A stretch of 61,369 nt of DNA from Nitrospira sp. (GCA_005116895.1 SWDO01000001.1:108150-169518), one strand, 5' to 3'; positions 16,923-25,762 are shown, counted from the first letter of the stretch. A program made the numbers and translations. Notes: generated by a model not told the origin, from the letters alone.

Positions 16923-19043
16923 CTAGAAGCGATACTTCAGCTTCACGAAAAATGTTCGGCCATCCTGGTCAATGATATCCTGCCGGTGTTCGCCTGACCC
17001 GGGATAGCCGTATCTCTGATTCGCAAGATTGTTGATGTGGGCGGACAGTTCCCATCCCTTCACGATTCGCTGGCTGAACAACGACAGGTTGAGGATGTAG
17101 AAAGGGCTGGCGTTGTTTCCTGCGAGCGTCAGGCGCGAGCTGGTGTAGCGGCCTTCAAATCCAGCGAAGAGTTTGTCTCCAACCACCGGTACAATGAGAT
17201 TGGTCTTCACCAAGTGCTGAGGGGAATTGGTGAGCATTTGTTCCATCTGATCATTCCGAGTGGTCTGAATGGCGTAGCTGACTCGTCCCTCAAGACCGGT
17301 CGGCCATTTCCCTTCAATAGTGAATTCCGCGCCACGCGCGGTGATGTCATCCACGTTATCGTAGAAAAGCTTGCCATCCGCAGGATCGGTCGTCTGACTG
17401 ATCAAGCCGGAAATGTTGTATTGATAGAGACTGCCGAGGGCGCGGAGATGATTGCCGAGGTACTGTTCAACCACGAGTTCGTAGGTCTTGATCTTCTCGG
17501 GTTTGATGTTCGAATTGGCCTTGAAGGTCGTTCCCGTCACGTAGAACTGCTCGTAGGGATTCGGCGCCCGAAACGCCTGTCCGTATAGCAGTTTCACCGT
17601 GGTTTTCCCCCAGGTGGAAACTAGTCCAATCCTGGGATTCGTTGTCCCTCCAAACGTACTGTACTGGTCATGTCGTACTCCCGCGACCAACACCAAATGG
17701 TTCATGATCGCCCATTCGTCTTGCAGATAGGCCGCGATGAAGCTGGAACGCCGCTTATCGTCAAGGTAGGTGGTCGGAGGGTCGATGTCCCGATTGCTCT
17801 GGTTGAGGCGAAATTGATCCCGATACTCTGTTCCGACGGTGAGCTTGTGTTGGTCGAACAATCGCTTGGTGACGGTGAGTTCAGCCCCCCACCAGTCCGA
17901 TTCGGTCACATCCTTATTGAGGAGAGACGGCGGACTGCTGATTCCGGAGTCATAGGGGAGATCTGAATAATAGTAATACCGATCAAAATAGAGCCGTGCC
18001 TTCACATTGAGCTGGTTGACGAACTCATGTTGATAAACCAGATCGAGATAGGTGCGTTCATCAACCGTCAGCTGGCGATTGTCGTTGAACAGTGTTCCAA
18101 AGGCTGCGGTCGGGACGTTTTTCTTACGCCACTGGTGGCCTCCCATGAGGGTGAAGTCGCCATAGGAGAGTTTGCCGGTGTAGTAATACAGATTGTCTCT
18201 GTCGGCATATTTGGTGATGCCGTTATTCGTGGATGCGAACGTCGGATAAAACAGCTCCCGGTGCCCCTCGCTGTTGGAGTACGAGCCGGATAGGAGGACC
18301 TCTAGGCCGTTCGAGAATTTGTTGCCGTAGCTGAGCCGGCCTCGATAGGTGTTGAAGCTCGACGCTTCTCCTGACACCTCGCTGCCTTTGAGATCTCGCC
18401 CCCGTTTGGTAATCACGTTCACGACTCCGAAGAGTGCATTGGTGCCGTAGAGGGAGGAGCCCGGGCCTTTGATGATCTCGACGCGGTCAATCAAGTCGAC
18501 ATCAATCGGCGTTTCTGTACCGGCCCCACCTTGATCAAAGATGGCATCGTTCATTCGATGATTATCGATCAGCAACAGGACGCGTGAGGTGTAGTCGCCT
18601 GGCCGGTTGAACCCTCGAATGCCCAGGTAGCCATAATTGCGATCGTTGCTGGTAAACAAGCCTGGGACGCTATCGAGAATCTGGGCGAAGTTTCGGTACC
18701 CGTATTTTCTGATTTGTTCAGCGGTAATGATGGTGACGGCGGCCGGCGCCTCGTGGACCTTCTGGTCGTATTTGGCTGCCCCATAGACCGAGGGGATTTC
18801 GTCGAACAAGGTATTGTCTGTCACGGAGGTGACGGAAGCAGACTGTTTTGCAGAAGAGCCATTAGGCAAGGGAGATTCGGAAGGCAGGTCTAAGGTTGCT
18901 TCTGTTTGGGTTGGAGGTGGCGTTTCGCTGAGGGATACCCTCGGTGATGGCAATCCCCAAACAGTGAATAGGGCAATTGTCATGACCAAGCGACGGGCTG
19001 TCCTAGATGCCCGATTGACAGACTTCCAGCCGGACGTCTCCAT
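16923..19043 (-). CDS. TonB-dependent outer-membrane receptor
   Basis: A 706-residue receptor. After an N-terminal signal (MTIALFTVWGLPSP) comes a plug domain with IRKYGYRNFAQILDSVPGLF, the IRGFNRPGDYTSRVLLLIDNHR block and RVEIIKGPGSSLYGTNALFGVVNVITKRG-like core motifs. A 22-strand-type barrel follows, ending in the aromatic C-terminus FVKLKYRF used by the Bam machinery. The family imports siderophores, cobalamin, metals or carbohydrates with TonB energy. The architecture is closest in feel to BtuB/CirA-type receptors, but the ligand cannot be read. It is the first gene of a three-gene operon with a binding protein and a hybrid kinase, and a structured leader lies upstream. Confidence 0.93.
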   Translation of the reverse strand: METSGWKSVNRASRTARRLVMTIALFTVWGLPSPRVSLSETPPPTQTEATLDLPSESPLPNGSSAKQSASVTSVTDNTLFDEIPSVYGAAKYDQKVHEAPAAVTIITAEQIRKYGYRNFAQILDSVPGLFTSNDRNYGYLGIRGFNRPGDYTSRVLLLIDNHRMNDAIFDQGGAGTETPIDVDLIDRVEIIKGPGSSLYGTNALFGVVNVITKRGRDLKGSEVSGEASSFNTYRGRLSYGNKFSNGLEVLLSGSYSNSEGHRELFYPTFASTNNGITKYADRDNLYYYTGKLSYGDFTLMGGHQWRKKNVPTAAFGTLFNDNRQLTVDERTYLDLVYQHEFVNQLNVKARLYFDRYYYYSDLPYDSGISSPPSLLNKDVTESDWWGAELTVTKRLFDQHKLTVGTEYRDQFRLNQSNRDIDPPTTYLDDKRRSSFIAAYLQDEWAIMNHLVLVAGVRHDQYSTFGGTTNPRIGLVSTWGKTTVKLLYGQAFRAPNPYEQFYVTGTTFKANSNIKPEKIKTYELVVEQYLGNHLRALGSLYQYNISGLISQTTDPADGKLFYDNVDDITARGAEFTIEGKWPTGLEGRVSYAIQTTRNDQMEQMLTNSPQHLVKTNLIVPVVGDKLFAGFEGRYTSSRLTLAGNNASPFYILNLSLFSQRIVKGWELSAHINNLANQRYGYPGSGEHRQDIIDQDGRTFFVKLKYRF

Positions 19044-19402
19044 AGATACCCCCGTGAATAGAGCTATTCAAAACGATATCGGCAGATGAGGTCGGTATCT
19101 TGACGTCAATGCTCGTTATGCGGGGTTTTGTGCCTGAAGATGGAGCTGCCAGATAGTTGGAGCGGAGAAGGCGTTCACTCGCCTGCGTAGGAAGCCGCAG
19201 TTGTGAAGCTGGGAAGGAATGCGGAGTGAGTGTCCTCTGAGTGTTGGAGCAGGCGATTCTCGCTCAGGACACCGATTCAGAAAGCTGGGTTAGGTTGTGT
19301 CAGGCAGCAGGGCAGAGGGTTCGGTTTGGCTAACTACGATTTGTCATTGTCTATCTGGGCAGTGATGCTCATGCTTCTTCTGGCATTGACGCTAGATCGC
19401 CA
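19044..19402 (-). other. 359-bp non-coding leader upstream of the TonB receptor gene
   Basis: No credible gene lies here. Reading the reverse strand toward the receptor ATG there are several small hairpins: GTGTCCTGAG facing CTCAGAGGACAC (19272-19230), CTGCG facing CGCAG, and GGCG facing CGCC. The stretch could contain a regulatory leader RNA or a terminator for sthA upstream. I looked for the conserved B12 box and pseudoknot elements of a cobalamin riboswitch and did not see them. Confidence 0.45.
19230..19272 (-). other. Hairpin in the receptor leader
   Basis: GTGTCCT pairs with AGGACAC, extended by GAG/CTC after a two-base bulge, enclosing a loop of about 20 bases. It lies about 190 bases before the TonB receptor ATG and about 130 bases after sthA on the same strand. 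No T-run follows. It could be a terminator-like or regulatory structure. Confidence 0.4.
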
Positions 19403-20818
19403 CTACGCGGCTTTTTCCGTTCGACGTTTTGCGACTTGCCCTAGAATATCGAGTGCAGCGATACGGTAGGCTTCGGCATAGGTTGGAAAGTTAAAGATAT
19501 TGTCGATAAAAGATTCGACTGTTGCGGAGCCCTGAAGAGCCAATTGCCCCAGATGGACCAGCTCCGTGGCGGAATCCCCAACAACCTGTACCCCGAGTAG
19601 CCGCTCGCCTTCCGGGTCGGCCACCATCTTAAGGAGGCCGTAGCCCGCTCCCGATATCTGTGCACGCGCGATTTCTTCAAACTTTGCCCGTCCAATCAGC
19701 GGATCCTTATACCGTTCTCTGGCACCCTTCTCATCAAGGCCGATACTGGCCATTTCAGGAATCGTATAGATGCCAAGCGGAATCGTTGACGCCGCATCAC
19801 CGATCGGGAGGTTCAGGGCGTGACGGACCGCGCGTCGACCCTGTTCCATGGCTTTGGATGCGAGCGCGGGTCCACTGGCCATATCGCCGATTGCGTAAAT
19901 GTGATCGATGTTGGTCTGGCAATATTGATTGATGGGAATCAGTCCTTTATCCGACACCGTGATATCAGCTGCAGAGAGAGCTAAATCTTCAATGTTGGCT
20001 TGTCGCCCAAGGGCGACGAGCATTTTCTCACTCTTGATGACGGTGCCATCCTGCAAGGTTGTGACCACATGTGCGACATTGTCCCACCGCACTTCTGCAA
20101 TCTGGCACCCACCCAAGTAGCGACCTCCGTGATGCTCAAGACCTTGCACAAACTGTTCAACGAGTTCTCGATCCATGAACTGGAGCGGATAGGGTGCACG
20201 GTCGATCAGAGTGACCTCAACCCCGAGCAAGGCAAAGATGGATGCATACTCGCAACCGATGACCCCACCACCGATGACCGTCAGCGATTGCGGTAGGTAC
20301 AGCATGGACAGGAGTGAGTCGCTGTCGAGGATATGCTCATGGTCAACGGGAATTTCTTTTGGATTTCTGGGGCGTGATCCTGTGGCGACAACGATGGTCT
20401 TGGCCGTGAGTTGTTGACGCGCTCCATCGACGGTTTGCATTTCGATGAGATGTTCATTGACGAAGTGCGCGCGGCCATGCAGCAGGGAGATGCCGTTGCG
20501 TCGAAGTTGCCGGCTCATGAAGGAATCATGGGCCTGAACAACCTGTTCGAGTCGGCTTAAGAGCGTGGCGATCTGCGTACCTGGTTTGAGGTTGAATTGG
20601 AAGGCTTCGCCGGCCCGCTTGAGTCGATCGAGATGGAGGGCGCTTTCTCGCAATGTTTTGCTTGGAATGGTTCCACGATAGACGCAGCTGCCTCCAATCC
20701 CGCGTTCTCGTTCGATGAGGGCAACCCGTTTACCGGCTTTGGCGCCCTGGACCGCCGCTTTCTGTCCCGCTGGGCCTGCTCCAATCACAATGATGTCGTA
20801 CGTGCTTGGTGTACTCAT
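19403..20818 (-). CDS. sthA: Soluble pyridine nucleotide transhydrogenase (SthA type)
   Basis: A 471-residue flavoprotein of the pyridine nucleotide-disulfide oxidoreductase family. The FAD loop is VIGAGPAGQKAA, the NAD(P) loop VIGGGVIGCEYA, and the second FAD site AIGDMASGPALASKA. The disulfide site of lipoamide dehydrogenase (C-x4-C) is altered: GGSCVYRGTIPSK keeps the first Cys but has Thr for the second, as in SthA enzymes. This argues for direct NADPH/NAD exchange rather than disulfide chemistry. The ATG overlaps the stop of the HDOD gene (20815-20818). The product is cytosolic and would balance NADPH and NADH pools. Confidence 0.88.
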   Translation of the reverse strand: MSTPSTYDIIVIGAGPAGQKAAVQGAKAGKRVALIERERGIGGSCVYRGTIPSKTLRESALHLDRLKRAGEAFQFNLKPGTQIATLLSRLEQVVQAHDSFMSRQLRRNGISLLHGRAHFVNEHLIEMQTVDGARQQLTAKTIVVATGSRPRNPKEIPVDHEHILDSDSLLSMLYLPQSLTVIGGGVIGCEYASIFALLGVEVTLIDRAPYPLQFMDRELVEQFVQGLEHHGGRYLGGCQIAEVRWDNVAHVVTTLQDGTVIKSEKMLVALGRQANIEDLALSAADITVSDKGLIPINQYCQTNIDHIYAIGDMASGPALASKAMEQGRRAVRHALNLPIGDAASTIPLGIYTIPEMASIGLDEKGARERYKDPLIGRAKFEEIARAQISGAGYGLLKMVADPEGERLLGVQVVGDSATELVHLGQLALQGSATVESFIDNIFNFPTYAEAYRIAALDILGQVAKRRTEKAA

Positions 20819-21678
20819 AGGTTCATTGCATTCACAATGGTTAACACCTGATCTTTTGTCAGCAGGAGTTTATCGATGTCTTGAGGGTACAAGTTTAATT
20901 CAGCGAAGACGGAATGATCGCGTAGGGTGTCCTCCGGCATTTCGTCGGGTGTCAGCAGATGACTGGCTAATCGATTGGCCACACAAGTAAGTAGGCACTC
21001 CTGCCGGAATTCTGTCGCATGATCGTAGTCTCCGTAGTACTGAATGGCCACTGCGACTTGTTTGGGGAGGCCCCATTTGTCGGCGATCATGGCCCCCACT
21101 TCGGCATGATAGCCGGCAATCCAGCCGGACAGGATGGGTTTCTCAAGAGCGATGCGCTGTTGATTCGCGAGTGTTGTCGCGGTCCGCAAGATGACGGGTT
21201 TTCCGATAGCGTGGAGGAGACCACAGAGATAGGCACTTTCGACGTTAACTCGCCTCATGCGCGCGACTTCCTTAGCGAAGGCTCCGCTTGCCAAGGAGTG
21301 GCGCCACAGTTGTTTTACATCCTCTTCGTATCCTGGTACTTTGAAGGCGCCGGTTTTCAGGGATGCGGTAAAGGCGATTTCGGACAGCAAGGTAATGCCC
21401 AACATGGCCACGGCGTGCTGGAGCGAGACGACCGGACTGCGGGGCATGTAGGCCGGCGAGTTGGCAATCCGGAGAACATGTGCGGCGAGCGCTTGGTCTT
21501 GATGAATCAATGCTGAGAGTTTGGCCGCATCGGCAGACGGATCCGACGCCAGCGCCATCACCTGGCTGGCGGCTTGCGGGAGCAAGGGAAGTTCTACGTC
21601 GCCGGTTTTAATTTTCTGAACCAAGGCCTGTTCGAGCTGCTCAAGTTGACTTGCGGCTGGCTGGGTGTCAGAAGGCAT
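20815..21678 (-). CDS. HDOD-domain protein
   Basis: A 287-residue protein that is mostly one HDOD domain: ELPLLPQAASQVMALASDP, LIHQDQALAAHVLRIANSPAY and VSLQHAVAMLGITLLSEIAF, with a later YLCGLLHAIGKPVI. HDOD proteins are HD-related but lack phosphohydrolase ligands, and act in signalling or stress regulation; the partner is not known here. The start at 21678 is favoured over 21693 because GAGGAG lies seven bases before it. The stop overlaps the sthA start, so the two are coupled. The pair is divergent from a small secreted coiled-coil gene. Confidence 0.85.
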   Translation of the reverse strand: MPSDTQPAASQLEQLEQALVQKIKTGDVELPLLPQAASQVMALASDPSADAAKLSALIHQDQALAAHVLRIANSPAYMPRSPVVSLQHAVAMLGITLLSEIAFTASLKTGAFKVPGYEEDVKQLWRHSLASGAFAKEVARMRRVNVESAYLCGLLHAIGKPVILRTATTLANQQRIALEKPILSGWIAGYHAEVGAMIADKWGLPKQVAVAIQYYGDYDHATEFRQECLLTCVANRLASHLLTPDEMPEDTLRDHSVFAELNLYPQDIDKLLLTKDQVLTIVNAMNL

Positions 21679-21803
21679 AGAGGGACTCCTCAATGAGGAC
21701 TATCTACTCATGACCGTCCTTTGTCGGTTGCTTCCAGAGGAAAGTTGAGTGGCTGTGAATTGGAAATGGTTGCCGGCTATACATTTGTCTATTTCGAGAG
21801 GGG

Positions 21804-22244
21804 ATGATGTATCAATATTCATTCATGATGGGGGTGCTATGGGTGGCAATGGCTGGATTAGTCGTCCCGCAGGACGCCGCCGCTGAGTCAAATGCTGGGA
21901 CCGAGAAGATCGTCAAAGAGGCCCGCGAGACGATCGAGGCGACCAAGGAGTATACCGTTCAGCAAAAGGAGGCGATTGAGCGGAAAGCGCATGACGAGTT
22001 GGCGGCGCTTCAACGGCAAATCGCCGAACTGCGTGGGAAGGTGACAAAAGCGTCTGAAACGACACGAGCGGAACTACAGAAGTCACTGCATGAGCTCGAG
22101 AAGAAGAAAGATAGTGCCAAGGAGCGGTTGGACGAATTGAAGGGCGCCACGGATGCCAAATGGCATGAAGTACAGGAGGGGATGACGACGGCTCTGAACG
22201 AACTCAAGCAGTCATATCAGAAACTGCTATCCCATCTCCCATAA
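21804..22244 (+). CDS. Small secreted coiled-coil protein
   Basis: I recognise no named family. The 146 residues begin with a signal peptide (MGVLWVAMAGLVVPQDAAA). A nearly continuous charged alpha-helical region follows with heptad-like spacing (ELAALQRQIAELRGKVTKA, LHELEKKKDSAKERLDELK). It should form a periplasmic coiled coil and resembles small apolipoprotein-like stress proteins in composition only. GAGAGGGG just before the ATG is a good ribosome site. It runs divergently from the HDOD gene and the cupin gene follows 35 bp downstream. Confidence 0.7.
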   Translation: MMYQYSFMMGVLWVAMAGLVVPQDAAAESNAGTEKIVKEARETIEATKEYTVQQKEAIERKAHDELAALQRQIAELRGKVTKASETTRAELQKSLHELEKKKDSAKERLDELKGATDAKWHEVQEGMTTALNELKQSYQKLLSHLP

Positions 22245-22279
22245 ATAGCATTGACGTGTTCAATCATGGAGTCTTGAGG

Positions 22280-22600
22280 ATGAAGGTGGTTACACTTGCC
22301 GACTATCAACAGTTCAGCAGTGACAAGATGAAGAAGAATAACCTGTTTCAAACGGAGCGGTTCTTCTGTGACATCTATTGTTTAGAGCCTGGTCAGGAGC
22401 AAAAAGGACATGTTCATGGCCATCAGGATAAGGTGTATATCGTGCTCGAGGGGCAAGGGACGTTTCAGGTCGGCACCGAGCAGCGAGTACTCGAAGCGGG
22501 GCAGGGCACGATGGCTTCAGCCGGAGAAGAGCACGGTGTGAAGAATCATACAGGCGGGCGGCTTAGCGTACTGGTCTTTGTCGCACCGAATCCATCTTGA
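22280..22600 (+). CDS. Cupin-domain protein
   Basis: A 106-residue single-domain cupin. Motif 1 is seen as HVHGHQDKVYIVLEGQGTFQVG, with three His residues as metal ligands and a later acidic position. Motif 2 is GEEHGVKNHTGG, with His. Such small cupins bind a metal and act as sugar isomerases, dioxygenases or ligand sensors; function cannot be assigned from sequence. The ATG at 22280 follows GGAG at a spacing of eight, and a GTG at 22256 would add eight unlikely residues. It probably shares a transcript with the coiled-coil gene and its 3' end overlaps a small reverse-strand frame. Confidence 0.8.
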   Translation: MKVVTLADYQQFSSDKMKKNNLFQTERFFCDIYCLEPGQEQKGHVHGHQDKVYIVLEGQGTFQVGTEQRVLEAGQGTMASAGEEHGVKNHTGGRLSVLVFVAPNPS

Positions 22601-22790
22601 TAGATCCAGGGGATTGTTGTTTGCCCTTCGTCTGTCGGATGAGAATCGGATGATGGCTTGTAGCCCGAATGCTCGGACCGCTTCCGTCGTGCAAGTACAT
22701 GTGCTGATAGGCAATGACTTGGACTTGCCAAATTTGCTGCTCTGACAACAGCCTCTTAATGTCGGTATTGAACTCGCTCCAATAAATCAT
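22563..22790 (-). CDS. Possible small protein downstream of transketolase
   Basis: A 75-residue frame beginning MIYWSEFNTDIKRLLSEQQ lies 23 bp after the transketolase stop on the same strand. The first 35 residues look protein-like (amphipathic helix, aromatic residues). The last part is basic and low in structure and overlaps the cupin gene by 38 bp on the other strand. There is no convincing ribosome site. It may be a genuine small gene with a shorter end or an accident. I do not recognise a family. Confidence 0.3.
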   Translation of the reverse strand: MIYWSEFNTDIKRLLSEQQIWQVQVIAYQHMYLHDGSGPSIRATSHHPILIRQTKGKQQSPGSIKMDSVRQRPVR

Positions 22791-22813
22791 GGTCGCTCGT
22801 TCTGGAAGACCGG

Positions 22814-24679
22814 TTACTTGATGATCTGCTTCGCTGCCTCGACAATGGATCGTACGCCGATCCCATAGTGATCCACGAGCTCTTCTGGTTTGCCACTATG
22901 GGGAACTTCTCGAACGGCGAGTTTGTGGACAGCGATGCCTTCGGTGCTGACCGCGCTGAGGACCGCATCTCCAAGGCCTCCATGGGCATAGTGATCTTCG
23001 ACCGTCAGGATTCGGCGTTGAGTTGCGCGTCCACTCGCCACCAAGGTTGTCCGGTCGATGGGCGCGATACTGTAGAGATCGATCACACGGACGGCGATTC
23101 CAGCCGCTTTGAGCTGGTCATGGGCTTTCAAAGCTTCAAACAGCGTCACACCCGCAGCTACGATTGTGAGCACATCCGATGCACTCTCCCGGATGATTTT
23201 GCTGCCGCCGATGTGGAATTGTTCATCTTGTCCATAAATCACCGGGGTCTTCGGTCTTCCCGCACGGACATAGACCATCCCTTTGTGCTGCGCGGCGGCT
23301 TCGAGCAAGCGATAGGTCGAGTTGCCATCCGAGGGATAGAGCACGGTCACGTTCGGTTGCACAGCCATCATCGCGATGTCTTCAAGCCCCATTTGTGACG
23401 GGCCGTCTTCACCGATGCTCACGCCGACGTGTGTGCCGACGAGTTTAATATTTGAGCCGCTGATGGCGGCCATGCGAATGAAATCGTACGCACGGCTTAA
23501 AAAGCAGGCAAAGGTGGCAGCAAAAGGGATCTTGCCGCACGCAGCCAGACCGGCAGCGGCTCCGACCATGTTCTGTTCTGCAATGAAATTCTCGAAAAAC
23601 CGATTGGGGAATTTCTTGCCGAACCTGTCCGTATAGGTTGAGTTTTTGACGTCGGCATCCAGCGCAACGACTAAGGGGTTGACCGATCCTAAGGCTTCCA
23701 GGGCGGCACCAAAGGCCTCACGTGTGGCGACGGCATCGCCGATCTTGTAAGGCGGTGGCGGGATCGTGCCGATGGTAACGGGAGCGGCGCTTGGAGCGGA
23801 AGGAGTGTGGATCTGAACGGCGGCACCGTTCGGGCTCAATTGTTTGGTGAGTTCATCGATCGCCTTCTGGGTCTCCTCGCCTTTCTTCAGCGGTTTACCG
23901 TGCCAGTCTGCTCTGTCTTCCATGAACGAAATACCCTTGCCCTTGTATGTTCGGGCGAGTAACACGGTGGGTCGTCCTGTGGTGCGAGCGGCCTCATCGA
24001 AGGCATTCAGAATCGCTGAGAGATCATGACCATTGACGACAATCGCATGCCAACCGAATCCGGCCCAGCGGGAACGGTAGGCGTCCATATCGTGTTGCAA
24101 CATCGTGGGATCGCTCTGGCCGAGCCGGTTGATATCGACAATGGCGCAGAGATTATCTAACCCGTGCTGCCGTGCAACCTCGACTGCTTCCCACACAGAG
24201 CCTTCGACCGATTCACCGTCTCCCATCAGCACATAGGTGCGGTGATCCAGCTTGTCGACGAACTTGGCATTCAAAGCAATACCGACCCCAACCGAAAGTC
24301 CTTGCCCCAGTGAGCCAGTGGCCATATCAACAAATGGCAATCGGGGAGTGGGATGCCCTTCGAGGTCAGACGTTAAGGTACGTAACTTTAAGAGATCGCT
24401 TGTCGGAAAGAGTCCGGCTTCAGCCCACGCGGCATAGAGGAGTGGAGCCGCATGTCCTTTTGAGAGGATGAAGCGATCGCTGTTGAGTGCCTTAGGATTC
24501 TGAGGATCGTAGCGCATGACGGCGAAAAACAAGGCGGCCACGATATCGGCAGCTGAGGCACAGCTCGAAGGGTGGCCGCTACCGGCCTCACTGGTGGCCC
24601 GCACGCTGTTGATGCGGAGTTGGGTTGCCTTATTCTGCAGGGTACTGAGTAATTCGGACGAAGCAACTGAGCCGGTCAT
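22814..24679 (-). CDS. tkt: Transketolase
   Basis: A 621-residue thiamine diphosphate enzyme of the pentose phosphate pathway, moving two-carbon ketol units between sugar phosphates. Visible features: substrate His in ILSKGHAAPLLYA, the GSLGQGLSVGVGIALN block, the ThDP/Mg motif GDGESVEGSVWEA ending in DINRLGQSD, the catalytic Glu in FIAEQNMVGAAAGLA, and a C-terminal domain with VEDHYAHGGLGDAV. Start at 24679 is chosen because AAAGGA lies five bases before it. An upstream in-frame ATG at 24712 lacks one. A perfect hairpin upstream (24796-24825) isolates it from the lipoprotein gene. Confidence 0.95.
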   Translation of the reverse strand: MTGSVASSELLSTLQNKATQLRINSVRATSEAGSGHPSSCASAADIVAALFFAVMRYDPQNPKALNSDRFILSKGHAAPLLYAAWAEAGLFPTSDLLKLRTLTSDLEGHPTPRLPFVDMATGSLGQGLSVGVGIALNAKFVDKLDHRTYVLMGDGESVEGSVWEAVEVARQHGLDNLCAIVDINRLGQSDPTMLQHDMDAYRSRWAGFGWHAIVVNGHDLSAILNAFDEAARTTGRPTVLLARTYKGKGISFMEDRADWHGKPLKKGEETQKAIDELTKQLSPNGAAVQIHTPSAPSAAPVTIGTIPPPPYKIGDAVATREAFGAALEALGSVNPLVVALDADVKNSTYTDRFGKKFPNRFFENFIAEQNMVGAAAGLAACGKIPFAATFACFLSRAYDFIRMAAISGSNIKLVGTHVGVSIGEDGPSQMGLEDIAMMAVQPNVTVLYPSDGNSTYRLLEAAAQHKGMVYVRAGRPKTPVIYGQDEQFHIGGSKIIRESASDVLTIVAAGVTLFEALKAHDQLKAAGIAVRVIDLYSIAPIDRTTLVASGRATQRRILTVEDHYAHGGLGDAVLSAVSTEGIAVHKLAVREVPHSGKPEELVDHYGIGVRSIVEAAKQIIK

Positions 24680-24795
24680 GGAGATCCTTTCGGCATAGAG
24701 ATCAAAGCACACGTAGCTGTTGATTATATAGTCTTGGCAGTAGTCTGATCGAAATGGAGGCTAACAAATCAGCGAGTAGAGGTCAATGAAGAGAT

Positions 24796-24825
24796 GCGCT
24801 CCCCTGGCAAGATCCAGGGGAGCGC
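24796..24825 (-). terminator. Strong hairpin after the fibronectin-type lipoprotein gene
   Basis: GCGCTCCCCTGG and CCAGGGGAGCGC form a perfect 12-bp stem with a six-base loop, 31 bp after the stop of the lipoprotein gene. Only a short pyrimidine-rich tail follows (ATCTCTTCATT), so it may terminate by stem strength or with Rho. Confidence 0.75.
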
Positions 24826-24856
24826 TGAAGTAGTGATGACTCAGTGAGCGGTGTGT

Positions 24857-25504
24857 TTAGCCTTGGGCTGGAGATGAGATCATGAGGACCTCATTTGAGC
24901 AGGGGCTTTCAGCTTCGCCTTCTTCGCCTCCGAAGGCACTGATGGCAAAGAAATAGGGCGTATTAGGTTCAAGTCCACTAATAGTAGCCGGTGGAGCCTC
25001 AACTGATTGACTCGTCTCATAGGAGCATGAGCCTGGTTCTCCGGAAGATTCCTTTCCGTAATAGACACGGTAACCGGTTACTGTGGGATCAGGGTTTACA
25101 GCCCAGGTCAACCGCGCGGTGGCATCGGTTGGAGTGGAGGGTTCTGACATCATCGAATTGTCTTCTCCTTCAAGGCCTGCCACAAGAGATTCAGGATCTG
25201 CCTCTGCAACCTCACTCGGGAAAGGTTCGATTTCTGTAGGTGCTTCAGAAATCGTCGGATCGTCCTGTTCATTTGCTGCGGTCTCAGTAGCGGTAGTGTC
25301 GGCCTCTGCGTTCGCACTCGCCTCTGTGTTCTCACTCGGTTGATTGTCCGTCGGTGTAGAGAGGGAGGAAATGCTCGGTCCACCCTGTCCGCTGTCGCTA
25401 CACCCGGCGAGTGGGAGGACGATGGTGCTCAAAGCTAACAAGGAGACCAATGCGATGGTGAGATTCGTGAGAACCGGAATGATCGAAGGTTTCGGTCTTA
25501 GCAT
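24857..25504 (-). CDS. Lipoprotein with a C-terminal fibronectin type III domain
   Basis: A 215-residue lipoprotein. The signal sequence LVSLLALSTIVLPLAGC ends in a lipobox (LAGC), so the chain is lipid-anchored. Residues about 45-125 are an acidic, low-complexity linker rich in Glu, Ala, Thr and Ser (ASANAEADTTATETAANEQ). The C-terminal 90 residues are a fibronectin type III domain (ARLTWAVNPDPTVTGYRVYYG, then ISGLEPNTPYFFAISAF) with two Cys residues likely to form a disulfide. Its role is probably surface or periplasmic binding. The gene is monocistronic, with a 258-bp A+T-richer leader and a strong hairpin after it. Confidence 0.85.
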   Translation of the reverse strand: MLRPKPSIIPVLTNLTIALVSLLALSTIVLPLAGCSDSGQGGPSISSLSTPTDNQPSENTEASANAEADTTATETAANEQDDPTISEAPTEIEPFPSEVAEADPESLVAGLEGEDNSMMSEPSTPTDATARLTWAVNPDPTVTGYRVYYGKESSGEPGSCSYETSQSVEAPPATISGLEPNTPYFFAISAFGGEEGEAESPCSNEVLMISSPAQG

Positions 25505-25762
25505 ATGAAATATTCCTCACTTATGAAGTGCAATGTGGCCAACTGGCTTGAGTTAACTAGGGACAATGTCCTGAGCGTTAAAGCAACTGTTGTGCCCGTG
25601 ATAATTCTCTGGCAACGTATTACTAATCAAATGGTTATATATTTTTTCGAACAATAGAAAATGCTAGGTGTGAATGGTTCAACCTTCAAGTACCTACAAC
25701 AGTCATAGCCAGGTAGGTGTTTCCAGTCACCGACTACTGTGCCAAAAGACTAACGGGAGATA

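Noticed and set aside
19044..19402. Cobalamin riboswitch before the TonB receptor
   Set aside because: No B12-box-like or conserved core elements seen on the reverse strand; only generic hairpins.
19403..20818. Lipoamide dehydrogenase or mercuric reductase
   Set aside because: The second cysteine of the redox pair is replaced by Thr (GTIPSK), as in soluble transhydrogenases, so disulfide chemistry is unlikely.
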